Part shown: positions 34,501 to 45,019 of the stretch, one piece after another
Position numbering within the stretch: the stretch's first letter is position 1
How the letters are laid out: each line of letters begins with the position of its first letter
Source of the DNA: a virus
Virus record (IMG/VR): IMGVR_UViG_3300009130_000028
Location: 1-64,000 of that record
Strand: one strand, 5' to 3'
Length of the DNA stretch: 64,000 bases
Notes under the pieces: generated by a model
Told to the model about the DNA's origin: nothing
Seen by the model: only the letters and a program-made list of their open reading frames with translations
The model's database searches: none
Position numbers and translations under genes: made by a program

Positions 34501-37500
34501 AAAGAAGTTACTGATGCTGATTTAGATAAGTTCTTTGATGAGAAAGCCAAGGATTACAAAGATGCTTCCTCTATACTAAAAGATGTAAAAGAACACTTCA
34601 GGAAAGAAAAAGAGATTACTGATGCTGATTTAGATGAATTTTTTGCGGAGAAAGCCAAGGATTATAAAGATGCTACTTCTGCAATAAAAGATGTAAAAGA
34701 GCATTTTAGGAAAGAAAAAGAAAAACAGGAAGAGAAAGGAACTGTATCTGAAACTCAAGATATATTTGATGAATTATCTAAAGAATATGACAAAACTATA
34801 GATGAGGTTAACAAAAGGTCAGATAAAAATGGAGATGGTCAATTAGAGATAAAATTTGATTCAAGAACTGGATATTCAGAATCAATATCCTCTAATCCTG
34901 AGTTTTATCATAAGATGGTATCACACCTAAATAAGCTATTTCCAAAGCTTACAATTAGTCATTTTTCTAAAATTATAGGTGAGAGAGGGGTAGAAATACT
35001 AGGCGATATCAAAGGCTTTGATGTTAGGATAAGTGAAAATAAAGCCACACAAGACACAGTAGTTCATGAGATAGGACATAAATATGTTCCATTCATAGCT
35101 GGTGAAAAACTATATCACGAAGGTCTTAACTTAATAAAAGATACGGATTACTATAAGGATGCACAAGAGTTATATCCAGATAAGACATCTGCAGAGCAAG
35201 CGGAAGAGGCTCTTATGAATATGGTTGCTACTACAACTGTAGAGGAATTAAAAGTTAAACTTGGAGAAGGCAAGGTTAATCTTTTGCGAAAGGCTCTTCA
35301 ATGGTTAAAAAGATATTGGAATAAGATTAGAAATACTTTTTCTAAAACCAGGAATATAGATACAATTGTTAAGGAAATATCTTTAGATATTGCTCTTAGA
35401 GACACTCCTGTTGATGTCGATGGAGTTTTAATAAAAAACAATAGAGAATCTAGGCTTAAAGGTGTAGAAGAAGAAGCAGGAAAAAAGCTTGGTGCTTTAA
35501 GGTCGGGATACATGAATGCTGCAATTTCTTTAATTGGGTCAAATAAGAAACTTACAAGAGAGCAGATTAAAAGAGAACTTATACTAAACATGCTGTCTTC
35601 TTGGGTTAATGGTTATCGAGCTAATGTTAAATCCAAAACTCAAGAGCAGAAGTTTACGGAAGCCAAAAATTTTATTACAAAGAACAATTCGATTTTAGAA
35701 AAATATACTGATAATCTGTATTCAAAAATAGGAATGAATATATCTCCAGATGATTTGATTGCCCATTTAAGAGATATGGATACTGCTTCTCAGAATAGTT
35801 CACTAGATTATGACAATACTCTTGAGGACACTCAGTACTTTTTAAGTGAAAGCTCAGAGATAGACCCTAAGCTGGCTTCTGTTTTAAGTCTGTTTACGGA
35901 TAAGGATGGAAATACAATACCTCCCCATAGAACATATAATATTGCCATATATAATAATATGAAGTCTAAGTCTCCTTCTGATTGGATGAGTAATCTTAGA
36001 AAGTTCATAAAGAAAGAAGGTTCTTTTGACAAGGGGAGTGACCATGCCTATGCTACAAACATATTCTCCATATTAAACTCTATGAGCAATACAAGGAGAA
36101 CGGAGATTATAAGGGGTCTTTTTTCATTAAGGTCTAACCCATCAATTTGGATTGAACAGTCATTCAATCCATCTGAGGGCAGTATTGCTTTGCATGATAG
36201 AAGTACAAGAAATCCTGTAAATAAGACAAGGATAAAAAAAGCTATAGTTAGGCGCTCTAGACAAAAGGTAAGAGATGCAATAATATCCGCCATGTCAACC
36301 ACATCGAAGACGTCAAGTGATATTATCAAGGAAAGAATAAAAAAGATATCAGAGATAGAATCATTGTCAAGGGAACTTAAGGCAAAAAATCTTTCTAGTG
36401 TAAAAAGATTTGAGATGCTAAATAAGCTGCAATCTTTAACAAAAATACTTTCTGGATATAATATAAGATATGAGTGGTTTAGCGGTTCAATAGATTCCGC
36501 TACTGCTGCACTTCTTGAGAAGCCCCTTTACTTAAAAGGCAATAAAAAATATTTGAATTTTGTTGATGCTCTTGCTAATCAGGAAAGGACATTTTGGAGA
36601 CTATATGATGCAAAACAAAAAAATGAAGTCATAGATTTAAACAAGATATTAGATAATTATGCTTCAGATACAGACAGACTTTCACAAGCTCTTTTTGGTC
36701 CTAACCCTAGCCAATCTGAAATAAAATTATATAGTGATATCGATAAGGCTTCTAAAAGATTAGACGCTTCGATACATGAAGCATCTGGAAATATAGCATC
36801 TTCCTCTTCTTCCAGTACAACAGGACCAGATGCAATGGGAAGACAAAATCCAAACCATAGAGTAGGTGGGTTCCTTCATGATATAGCAAGGAAAGTAAAT
36901 ATATCTACGAAATATAATTCTGGACTTAAAAATAATCCAGTATTTAATTTGGATACAAATATCCTTAAGGAAAATGCTGTAAAAGCAGGAAATAAATTAT
37001 TAAGTCAAGATTCGCCAGCAAGAGCACTTAATAAAACTTTTTCTTCCATAAGGGAAGACATTGTTTCGCTATGGAAAAGCAATGAAGGGCTTGTAAATAC
37101 CGTTGCTATAGACAATGCTTTTGTGTCAAGACAAGGAACCAAAGATTATTCTATTCAAGAGCAAAAAGATTATGATAGCTTTACTACTGCATTATCAGGG
37201 TTCTATCAGTTTATAAGCAATCCTTCAAGTAAAAATTATTATCAGTCTGCAGGAATTCTGTCCTCTAGAGAGCATAACTTCTTAATTAAGATGCCAAAAA
37301 TAGAGAATAAGGATTATAGAACAGAAGCAGGGAAAAAGTTTACAAGGCATCAAGTTATTTTAGCTGGTATAGAACTAAGCTTAACTCCAGAGCAGAGGAA
37401 AAATCTTAATGAAGTTGTTCCAACTATAAAGAAAGCTGAAAGCGATATTAGGTGGTTTATGAACAAGTATTATAAATATACAAAAGACAACAACATTAAA

Positions 37501-40500
37501 AGTATTAAAGGGATAAAGGATGCCGATATTGAAAATAGTATTAGGGAATATGTTTATAATGATGCTATTAACAGATGGGTTATTTCTAATCTTATTGTCG
37601 GAGACCTAACTAAGTTTTCAGAATCTGGAAAAGGTGTTGCGGAAATACTTAAAAGACAAGGAGGAACCGTCTCTCCTAGAGAAGAGGTAGGTCTTGGAAA
37701 ACCTCTTAATGTTGTTGTTCTTGAAGACTTCTACTTAACTAAGGATGGAGAGATATATCAGGGAGAACAAAGGTCTAAAGATGATACAAATGTATCTGAT
37801 TCTCAGACATATGAAAATGATTACATTTCTTCAAAAATAAGAGAGACAGCACTAAAAGATATGGGATACACCCATAAGGTTATCTACAATAATGTTACTG
37901 GGGAGGGAGAGTTTACTTATATCAAACAATCATCCAGGTCTTTTGAAAATCTAGATTCTGATGCTGTGAGAAATATAAATGATTCTGTTTCTGCAAAGAT
38001 TGCTAAGTTTCTTAAAAAGAAAAATAAATTTGGCGAACCTATATTTGGAAATAAGCCAGTACAAGTTGTTTTTAAAAGCGCCTTAAAATCTCCGCTAAAA
38101 AAAGGATTGAAAACCTATATGGTAGATGAGCTTTCTGAGAAAAGCGATATATCAGAGGGAGACTTGGTTCTTGAGGATTCTGGATTTGGGGTTCAGCTTA
38201 ACTTAAGTAAGGATGCTACTTCCCCAGACGCTACAATAGCATTATCAACACAAATGTCTAAAGGGCTTACTGCTTATCATCCCGAATCTAAAGAGATGAA
38301 CAGAAAATGGGAGTCTCTGGTAGCTAAGAGGATGAAGGAGCAAATGAAGGATAGCTTATCCAAGGGAGACCGTATTGCTAATCCAAAAGATGCTCTTAAT
38401 AAAATTCAAGATTCCACTGGGGCTAATTTTGGAACATTAGGTTCTAGAATAGCATCGTATCTGAAAGAAAAGTTTAACAATGGACTGTTTACTAATGAAT
38501 CAAGGCTAGGTCATTATGATTTATCTGAAAAGATGGAGAATTTTATGGCTTCACTTTATAATAATAATGTTCTTAAGATAAGAGTTAGGGGTGCAGAACT
38601 TGTTCAGGAAGCTGATTTGTCAGGAGAGCTAAAAGACCAGTTTGACGAGGTATCTGTTGAAGAGATTAATAAGTTTGGTTTAAAGAAAGAGCATTATTAT
38701 GAGGATAATGGAAAGAATATCTTAAAGGTATCGTTAGCAAGAGTTCCCCAGGGATTTGCCAGAAAAGGAGATAGGCTTGTTGGATGGAGGATTCCTGATT
38801 CTGGACCTGTCACAGAAAGTGCAGCTATAGTTGTTGGGTATACACCTAAAGATAGCAGTTCTGTTCAGTTAGGTGCAAAATGGATAAGAAGGTCTGATTC
38901 AGATTTTGATGGAGACCAGTTTTTTGCATGGAAGGATACTAAGCAGAAGAAAAGGGCAACAGAGTCAGAGATGTTTAATTTTGCTTTTGACATGTTCTCC
39001 CATCCAAATAGAAGGGGCGCTGTCGAGAAAGATTTAGATGTAGCGAGTATAGGCAAAAAGGGAGGAACATTAGACGGTATCTACAAAAAGCTAGGTAAAA
39101 AAAGAGAAGGCATTGGAGATGTGTCTACCTTAAAGGGGTTTAGTGAAATGAAGTCTAGGATAAAGGATGCTACACATATGATTGACTATTTTGCTGTAAC
39201 TACTAAAATGCTTAATGTATTTGAGTTAAATGATATGTCTTTAGCTAAGCCTATCTCTATTTTTGGGAAAAATAAGTCTAAACTTACTAATGAAAATCTT
39301 AATGATGCAGCAAGGGCTTTGCAGTTAATGATAGATAATCCAAATCATCTTATTGCCCATGAGACAGGGATAACAAGCAAGAATGCAAATGTGGCTTCTG
39401 TTTTCTTGATGTCTGGATTCACTTTAGACGAGATGATGCATTTTATGCTAACTGACCCCGTAATAGAACTGACTAAGAGGTTAGGTGATGTGAATTATTC
39501 CGATAAATCTTCTAGCACAATAATTGCCGAGATGAAAGAAGAGTTTAAAGACGAGATGACAAAGGTAAATATTATGGATGGAACACAGAAATCGTGGGAA
39601 TCTATATTAAACGAATATAGCAATGCTTTAAATGTTTCTTACAATCTTAAGAATGCAAGGACTATTGTTCAGATGGACAAGAATATGCCCAAAAACAGAA
39701 CTGAAGTAGATAATATGGTGAAATCTTTTGAGGGTATTAAAAATGATAGAATTGTCAAACATGGTAATCTTCAGGATAGTCCTCTTGTTAAGGAGTATAA
39801 AACCCTATTAGGTATGTATATGAACGACCTTAATAGCACTTTTTCCTCCCTATCTGAACCAAAAGTTATGGTAGCTGATGGTCCTTCTAGGTTAAGTCTG
39901 GACTCTAGCTTAAAGGCAGGAACAGATAAGATATCAAAAAAGGCAGACATATCTAAGATTATAGATAGAAACAAAACTATTGCATTGGCTAGAAAAATAT
40001 TTTTGAATAAAAAATATGAATCTGCAGAAGATGTTAAAAATGATTTAAAGAATGCTGTTGAACAAATTTCATTAGCGAAAAGCGTGAATTCTGATAATAG
40101 GATATATAACTATCTTGATATAGACACTGATAGCATGACAATATCTCCATCTGTTAATCAAAGCATTAAAGATATTGATATGGACCAAGAAGAGACTCTT
40201 GATGCTTCTAAGATAGACGAGCTATTTTCTGAGCTTAGTACACAAGAGCAAGAGAATTTAATTAAATATTCTGTTTTAAAAGAAGGATTTGTTAGTCGTA
40301 GAAATGGGATTACTTCATTTTTAGGTGATTCTGTATTTGATAAATACTTTTCTAAGTTAGCAGACAAGGATTATTTAAGTTCAGAAGCAGATGGTGTTTA
40401 TGATGATATTGCTGTTATGATGAATTCCAATCTATATGAGCTTCCTTCAGATACAAGGGGATTATATGGAAGAGATAAAGAAGGCATTGTTGTTGGAGAT

Positions 40501-43500
40501 ATTCTAAAGATAGATATAGCTAGCGAGTCTGATACCCCTCCTATGAAGTATTTTAAAATGAGGGCAAACAATGGAGATGTTTATGTTTACAAAGCAGTTG
40601 AGGGAAGAGTAAAGTCTTTTAAGGGAAAGAAGAACATTCCATCATATACACTATATCCTATAGCCAATATATCAAATCAGAGCATAAATATTATGCCTGG
40701 AACTAGTCTAGATTATTACTCAGCAAATATATCAGATGCTAAAAATATAGGAATTACTGTTCCAGAATTATCTGTAAAAGAATCTATAGATGAGCTAATA
40801 CCTGAAAGTGTTGCGGTTAGTGAAAATATGAATGAGAAAAGAAAGATATTATATCTTCTTAACAATGTAAGCAAAAAAGACACTACAAGCAAGGACAAGC
40901 CAGAAGAGGGAGGAACTCCTATAGATGCTAGTTCAGGTTTTGAATTTCAAAAAACCGACGAATCGTCTACTGTATCTCATAGAAAGATACGCTCAACTAT
41001 GCATAGGTTAGCTTCTAAGCATGGCATTCAATATGAAATAATTAACGACCCTTCTCTTAAGGGGGTTGCAGGATTTTATAATAGAGCAACAGGAACTGCA
41101 ACAATTAATCTTGCCTACGTAAAAGAAGATACTCCATTTCACGAAATATCTCATCCATTTATTAGTGCTATAAAAGAAAGCAATCCTAAGCTATACAAGT
41201 CACTAGCAAGTGAAATTAAGAACACTCCCACTGGAAAAGCCACTTTAGACAGAGTCCTTAAAAATAATCCCGAATTAAGCAAGGATGAAGACAGAGCCAC
41301 CGAAGAAGCTATTGTAGAGCTTCTAGGGAGGCTTTCTACAATTTCCGACACTGGACTACTAAATCAGCTTAGAAGGCTCTTAAAATCAATCGCAAGGGCT
41401 ATCAAGGCATTATTCACTGGAAAGATGTCAGCCAAACTTCCTGGGGAGATTAATCCAAATATGACTATAGCAGCTTTATCGGAAGCTATTGTTGATGGAG
41501 ATATAACTCTTGATAAGGAGATGGATGTCAAATCTAAAAACTTCATAAGAAAAAGAATTGATGCAGTAAACAGGATACTTACTAATAATTATCAGATGTA
41601 TCAGATAACACAAATACTGAATCCTGTTCAGAAAGAAGTGAGAAAGAATATAAGCGATATTGGGTTTATGACCAATGAAGAGTTTGCTGTTGTTTCAGAA
41701 AATCATTTAATGGATGGGTCTTATATCAATAAGTTTAGGATTCCAAAAGAGATGGAAGATAAATGGTTGGATAAGGTAAAAGAAAAATATCCTAATGCAG
41801 AAGTGTCTCAAAAAGAGATATCTGAATATCCAGGCTATAAGAAGTATCTTGTAGAACTTAATAATGGAGAGTTTATATCTGTTTATAAGCTTTCTAATGA
41901 CTCTGCAATAAATGAAGATATAACGAATACATCTAATTTGTATTTTTCTAAAGATGGTGGAACGCCTACTGGTCCAGAAATGATAATAGATGAAAATGTT
42001 TTTGCTGGAGTTCCTCTTGATAAAAATTCAGTAACAACAAAAGATAGGGCTACTCTAAAGCCAGCAATTCCTATTCTTCAGGAATTTTTTAATGCAATTA
42101 AAGATGCTCCGTTTTTGAATGAGATAAGAAATCAAAACCTATCTCTTGAAGCTAAGTCTACTGCCTTTTTAAATAAGATTGTTGGAACTAAGCAGGGAGA
42201 GAAGGAGGGGAAAAACGCATTTGATATGTTTGTTAAGAACTTAACTGATAGATATCAAAAAGCAACAAAATCTAATCTTCCAGATGAGATTAATGTAATC
42301 TCTGTTGGAAAGTATTCGCAAATACATGGAATACCTGATGTGCATAAGAGGATTATAATGGAACTTATGTTAACCAAAGGTGAATTAGATGGAGTTAGCG
42401 TGAGAGACAAGAGAGACATGTTTGTTAGTATGTTTAAAGGTAAGATTCCAAACTTAACTACGGAACAGGCTAATGAGGCAATTGATATTTACGAATCACT
42501 GTATGATGCCGCTATTGTTTTGGAATATCTTAATAATACCTCTGTTAGAGAAGATGTTAATGCTGATGGAGTGCCTGGCATTAAGCAAGGGTATTTTATA
42601 TCTAGCGATGAGGGAAAACCTTCATATTATAGGGTAGACAACATATTGAGGGAGGACACATCTAATAAGATTGGAAAAACGAAAAGAACTAGGGATGCAT
42701 ATCTTTCTAAAAGTAAATGGATGAGGTTCTTTAAGACCCTTATAGATATCCCTTCTAAGACATTTGATATCCATGGCAAAAAAGTATCTCTTAACTATAA
42801 GTACAATATGCTTACTCCGCAAACATTTGCTAAGGTTATATTTGGATTAGACAAAGGCATATTCAATTCGGTTCTCTATGATTCTCCAAATAAAGCAGAA
42901 GAGAATACCATTTTGTTTAATGAGGGGATGGTTAGGGCTATGAAAAAGTCTTTATCTGATGATGTCAAGATACAGGAAAAAAAGTATAGCGAACTTGATA
43001 AGTTCTTTTCTGAAGACTCAGATAAAAAGGATGCAGACAAAAAAAGATATAATTTAAAAGATATAGGTATTACGGGAGACATAGGAGAAAGCTCTTTGAC
43101 TATTAACCAAATTCTTACAATATATAAGTATTTTAAGCAGCCAGATGTTATGGAGAGGGCTTTTTATGGAGACAGAAATACTCAAAAAATATATTTTGGA
43201 GACACTGATTCTTCTGCAGATGTAAGAGGCGGTAAAGTGATAAACAAAAAAACAGGCAAGATTATCTCTAGGTCTCAGTTTGATATAACTCAGCAACAAG
43301 CTATTGACTTGGTGGAAAGCATAGATAACTATCAAAATCTTACAACTCTTAAAAAGGAGCTTCAAAACGTATATGAAATGTCAGATGCTATGGATGCAGC
43401 GTATAGTCATGCTCATCCTATGCTTAGCAAAACACACGAAAGAAGATTTGGAATTCCTTTGAAAAAATTAGATTACTATTTTCCATTAAGTTTTGGTAGC

Positions 43501-44979
43501 AATGACCAGATATCAGGTATTATGGCAGATAATAAATCTTCTTTTGTAACTGACTTTAGGTCTTCTAAAAATAGGTCGGTTAGCGCAATGGTAGCTGGTC
43601 TTCGTCTTGATGATGCGTCTACTATATTCCAGAGGTCTAAAAACCAATCTGCAGCATATTATGCATATGCAAACGATATAGACAATTTAGAAAAGCTTAT
43701 GACTCTTTTGAAGGTTACGGATATCGAAGGATATAACAAAGAAGAAAAAGCTAATATAATTGGATATATTAAAGAGTATAAAGACTATTTGAATAACTAT
43801 AGGGCTACAGAGGGTCTTACTGGAGACTTTACGAATAGAGCGGTTCAGGCTGGTCTTAATAACTTTCAGTTAGCTGTTTTGGGTGCAAACCCATTTGTTG
43901 CATTAAAACAAATTTCTTCATCTTTAGTTACTGCACATAAATTTGGAATGGGAAATGCAACTCTTTATGCTCAGGGAGGAAAATATCCTAGAGCTGCTAT
44001 GGGTATATTGACATCCAGTTATGGTAAAGCAAAGTTTAATTGGAATGACCCAAAGCTTGGAGAATTAAACATGGAGCATCCTATTGTAAAAGAAGCAATG
44101 GATTTGTCTCCTATGATTAGACAAAGGCTTGAAGGATACATAAACAGAGACCTTGGAGAATATATTTCCTCTAAAAAGAAGGGGCTTGGGTTAAAACCAA
44201 AGAAAACAGATTTAGGACCATTTGGGAAATGGGATTTTACAAAATCTATGGAGTGGATTAAAATAAACGACACCTTTACTGTCATGTCTATTTTCTTGCA
44301 AGTAAAAGACGAGGTTGCTGAATCCCATCCAAATCTTACTGGAGCAGAAAGAAATGCTGTTATAAAGAAAAGGTTTGAAGAGGTGGTTAATGATACACAA
44401 CCTACATTTGGTCAGGTAAATAGAACTAATTTCGGAAGAACTCAAAATCCCTGGATACGTATATTTACAATGTTTACCTCTCAAAGAGCCAAAAATGCAA
44501 ATATGATGGTTGATACTATGAACGAGATGGCATTAGACCCAAATAGCGATTCTAAGGCTAAGTTAATGGCTACCCTTGTTTCTGTTGGTTTGATGAATGC
44601 ATTGGCTATAACAAGCATAGATGTTTTAAGAAATGTTCTTTACGGCAACTATGGAGAAGATGATGAAGATGCGGTAATGAAAGATATACTTGGTCTTTCA
44701 CTTAGCTCTTTTGTTACTAATTTTTATTTTGGAAGCTTAACGACTCCTACGTTTAATTATCTTATGGAAAAGCCTTATGGTCAAGAACTTACTCATCCTT
44801 TATTTCAAACAGGCAGTCAGGCACTTAGGGGGCTTGGTCAGGTTGCAGGCGGAAAGCCAGCTGATGGTTTATATAATATGACCTCCGCTGCATCTAAATT
44901 TATTGGCGCTCCACAAACACCATTAACTATTTTAAATAAAATGCGTAAGGGGGTAGTAGCCAAAATGGAGGAAGATTAA
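31540..44979 (+). CDS. Giant polyvalent virion protein with RNA polymerase DFDGD motif and two HExxH domains, 4479 aa
   Basis: Domains in order: a Gly/Ala-rich hydrophobic region at about 172-250; four 35-36-residue repeats at 918-1060; an HExxH metallopeptidase-like domain (H1176, E1177, H1180); a polymerase-like core with STQMSKG (2236-2242), WRIP (2416-2419) and the triad D2455-F-D2457-G-D2459; a second HExxH (H3201, E3202, H3205); and a C-terminal part (about 4108-4400) of the kind seen in large polyvalent proteins. DxDGD is the Mg-binding signature of double-psi-barrel RNA polymerases and of crAss-like virion polymerases. It probably acts after injection to transcribe early genes. Processing into fragments is likely but unseen. 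Confidence 0.75.
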   Translation: MAEEDVKNIRSIYDENVGSSPSIASEGSGVTPDLVSGGDTEFSQADIDAAKKILADNNTSAESVLNTMGQQSFRIGEAPLGVTMAIEQPELTRPYFSYKGSVGEDLAASIWNGGVVRTTAGIKMFVPSVAKAFGAGEWADDWINEAVEWNRHSQASISDAGKEDFFDTFTANAFAAGFGQGLGSVLPIFAAAGLTAATGGVAGVVGGFGYSSAAAATGATAWGMGSAAATAAAGTTATVTAASLNMLPGLMEEGLQNGLTHQEASRVALTIAPIVGAMEKVGLDYVVKAGTKSLSGSIAREAYKKSLNKIGKEGLTGNQFGRFATNMFQEISEAYAKKGGGFKAASQVMKEELKMYGKAVGFSALEGSGIEFLQETSQSLVETVGKQMYDMAFADAEATKGKGKFGADIKSKETWTRALKEGFYGGLVGASIAGAGRAGTGWQRQTILDALDSAKREGRGSFDRVLKNIHRSVAESDNDTAVKNSLNDMVDEMAEMVGNAELQTVTDNKARMQILQFGLLSKNLSEKIDDIAIKNVVPEAISDINKLKVTRLAERQEGIKKAVAETYETGIPYDEKQDKYNIFGDQEARDVAAAEKIIADSDLTEDEDKRILEFQERTGITPEYLDEYIDVPKPVETTIARVENGIPTDINAVQNASNYLYGAVKRIQAARKSDTRTLTTEQLDSMEEQLGEQITKLENYVTEFKTGEQKVSKPKEQAEISKPPQKGKGRADQRTATELGEQDQAPNWKSLIEESVSEKELNAVQDQIAKAREQGDISLDDDIEYTDAIAIKRKSFPPSPEAQPEAEPEIEQEEVLDKGIRKAFKDVGKDADESLIGKIKNFIKGKLVGKKAKINTDKDGEAEIVKDKGDKVLLADGRTVNKTSLEPAGRKKGRPYEPTKEDVEEIDKPKQPTAPAKEVTDTDLDEFFAEKAKDYKDATSILRDVKEHFKKEEITDADLDKFFKEKAKDYKDATSVLKNVKEHLKKEKEVTDADLDKFFDEKAKDYKDASSILKDVKEHFRKEKEITDADLDEFFAEKAKDYKDATSAIKDVKEHFRKEKEKQEEKGTVSETQDIFDELSKEYDKTIDEVNKRSDKNGDGQLEIKFDSRTGYSESISSNPEFYHKMVSHLNKLFPKLTISHFSKIIGERGVEILGDIKGFDVRISENKATQDTVVHEIGHKYVPFIAGEKLYHEGLNLIKDTDYYKDAQELYPDKTSAEQAEEALMNMVATTTVEELKVKLGEGKVNLLRKALQWLKRYWNKIRNTFSKTRNIDTIVKEISLDIALRDTPVDVDGVLIKNNRESRLKGVEEEAGKKLGALRSGYMNAAISLIGSNKKLTREQIKRELILNMLSSWVNGYRANVKSKTQEQKFTEAKNFITKNNSILEKYTDNLYSKIGMNISPDDLIAHLRDMDTASQNSSLDYDNTLEDTQYFLSESSEIDPKLASVLSLFTDKDGNTIPPHRTYNIAIYNNMKSKSPSDWMSNLRKFIKKEGSFDKGSDHAYATNIFSILNSMSNTRRTEIIRGLFSLRSNPSIWIEQSFNPSEGSIALHDRSTRNPVNKTRIKKAIVRRSRQKVRDAIISAMSTTSKTSSDIIKERIKKISEIESLSRELKAKNLSSVKRFEMLNKLQSLTKILSGYNIRYEWFSGSIDSATAALLEKPLYLKGNKKYLNFVDALANQERTFWRLYDAKQKNEVIDLNKILDNYASDTDRLSQALFGPNPSQSEIKLYSDIDKASKRLDASIHEASGNIASSSSSSTTGPDAMGRQNPNHRVGGFLHDIARKVNISTKYNSGLKNNPVFNLDTNILKENAVKAGNKLLSQDSPARALNKTFSSIREDIVSLWKSNEGLVNTVAIDNAFVSRQGTKDYSIQEQKDYDSFTTALSGFYQFISNPSSKNYYQSAGILSSREHNFLIKMPKIENKDYRTEAGKKFTRHQVILAGIELSLTPEQRKNLNEVVPTIKKAESDIRWFMNKYYKYTKDNNIKSIKGIKDADIENSIREYVYNDAINRWVISNLIVGDLTKFSESGKGVAEILKRQGGTVSPREEVGLGKPLNVVVLEDFYLTKDGEIYQGEQRSKDDTNVSDSQTYENDYISSKIRETALKDMGYTHKVIYNNVTGEGEFTYIKQSSRSFENLDSDAVRNINDSVSAKIAKFLKKKNKFGEPIFGNKPVQVVFKSALKSPLKKGLKTYMVDELSEKSDISEGDLVLEDSGFGVQLNLSKDATSPDATIALSTQMSKGLTAYHPESKEMNRKWESLVAKRMKEQMKDSLSKGDRIANPKDALNKIQDSTGANFGTLGSRIASYLKEKFNNGLFTNESRLGHYDLSEKMENFMASLYNNNVLKIRVRGAELVQEADLSGELKDQFDEVSVEEINKFGLKKEHYYEDNGKNILKVSLARVPQGFARKGDRLVGWRIPDSGPVTESAAIVVGYTPKDSSSVQLGAKWIRRSDSDFDGDQFFAWKDTKQKKRATESEMFNFAFDMFSHPNRRGAVEKDLDVASIGKKGGTLDGIYKKLGKKREGIGDVSTLKGFSEMKSRIKDATHMIDYFAVTTKMLNVFELNDMSLAKPISIFGKNKSKLTNENLNDAARALQLMIDNPNHLIAHETGITSKNANVASVFLMSGFTLDEMMHFMLTDPVIELTKRLGDVNYSDKSSSTIIAEMKEEFKDEMTKVNIMDGTQKSWESILNEYSNALNVSYNLKNARTIVQMDKNMPKNRTEVDNMVKSFEGIKNDRIVKHGNLQDSPLVKEYKTLLGMYMNDLNSTFSSLSEPKVMVADGPSRLSLDSSLKAGTDKISKKADISKIIDRNKTIALARKIFLNKKYESAEDVKNDLKNAVEQISLAKSVNSDNRIYNYLDIDTDSMTISPSVNQSIKDIDMDQEETLDASKIDELFSELSTQEQENLIKYSVLKEGFVSRRNGITSFLGDSVFDKYFSKLADKDYLSSEADGVYDDIAVMMNSNLYELPSDTRGLYGRDKEGIVVGDILKIDIASESDTPPMKYFKMRANNGDVYVYKAVEGRVKSFKGKKNIPSYTLYPIANISNQSINIMPGTSLDYYSANISDAKNIGITVPELSVKESIDELIPESVAVSENMNEKRKILYLLNNVSKKDTTSKDKPEEGGTPIDASSGFEFQKTDESSTVSHRKIRSTMHRLASKHGIQYEIINDPSLKGVAGFYNRATGTATINLAYVKEDTPFHEISHPFISAIKESNPKLYKSLASEIKNTPTGKATLDRVLKNNPELSKDEDRATEEAIVELLGRLSTISDTGLLNQLRRLLKSIARAIKALFTGKMSAKLPGEINPNMTIAALSEAIVDGDITLDKEMDVKSKNFIRKRIDAVNRILTNNYQMYQITQILNPVQKEVRKNISDIGFMTNEEFAVVSENHLMDGSYINKFRIPKEMEDKWLDKVKEKYPNAEVSQKEISEYPGYKKYLVELNNGEFISVYKLSNDSAINEDITNTSNLYFSKDGGTPTGPEMIIDENVFAGVPLDKNSVTTKDRATLKPAIPILQEFFNAIKDAPFLNEIRNQNLSLEAKSTAFLNKIVGTKQGEKEGKNAFDMFVKNLTDRYQKATKSNLPDEINVISVGKYSQIHGIPDVHKRIIMELMLTKGELDGVSVRDKRDMFVSMFKGKIPNLTTEQANEAIDIYESLYDAAIVLEYLNNTSVREDVNADGVPGIKQGYFISSDEGKPSYYRVDNILREDTSNKIGKTKRTRDAYLSKSKWMRFFKTLIDIPSKTFDIHGKKVSLNYKYNMLTPQTFAKVIFGLDKGIFNSVLYDSPNKAEENTILFNEGMVRAMKKSLSDDVKIQEKKYSELDKFFSEDSDKKDADKKRYNLKDIGITGDIGESSLTINQILTIYKYFKQPDVMERAFYGDRNTQKIYFGDTDSSADVRGGKVINKKTGKIISRSQFDITQQQAIDLVESIDNYQNLTTLKKELQNVYEMSDAMDAAYSHAHPMLSKTHERRFGIPLKKLDYYFPLSFGSNDQISGIMADNKSSFVTDFRSSKNRSVSAMVAGLRLDDASTIFQRSKNQSAAYYAYANDIDNLEKLMTLLKVTDIEGYNKEEKANIIGYIKEYKDYLNNYRATEGLTGDFTNRAVQAGLNNFQLAVLGANPFVALKQISSSLVTAHKFGMGNATLYAQGGKYPRAAMGILTSSYGKAKFNWNDPKLGELNMEHPIVKEAMDLSPMIRQRLEGYINRDLGEYISSKKKGLGLKPKKTDLGPFGKWDFTKSMEWIKINDTFTVMSIFLQVKDEVAESHPNLTGAERNAVIKKRFEEVVNDTQPTFGQVNRTNFGRTQNPWIRIFTMFTSQRAKNANMMVDTMNEMALDPNSDSKAKLMATLVSVGLMNALAITSIDVLRNVLYGNYGEDDEDAVMKDILGLSLSSFVTNFYFGSLTTPTFNYLMEKPYGQELTHPLFQTGSQALRGLGQVAGGKPADGLYNMTSAASKFIGAPQTPLTILNKMRKGVVAKMEED
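34291..34719 (+). repeat. Four tandem coding repeats of 105-108 bp in the giant gene
   Basis: Units start at 34291, 34396, 34504 and 34612. Each encodes about 36 residues with the pattern TDxDLDxFFxEKAKDYKDA, then TSxLKDVKEHF and a Lys-rich linker. The copies differ mostly by synonymous or conservative changes, so they are old enough to have drifted at the DNA level but kept the protein sequence. Confidence 0.9.
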
Positions 44980-44990
44980 CAAAGAAAAAC

Positions 44991-44998
44991 TATATTTG
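44991..44998 (+). promoter_or_regulatory. TAnnTTTG promoter-like box before fibre genes
   Basis: TATATTTG, identical to the box at 14,042, lies in the 40-bp gap after the giant gene and 22 bp before the next start. It could let the receptor-binding and lysis genes be transcribed apart from the very long upstream gene. No clear -33 element. Confidence 0.35.
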
Positions 44999-45019
44999 TA
45001 ATAATGAAAAAACAAGAAA

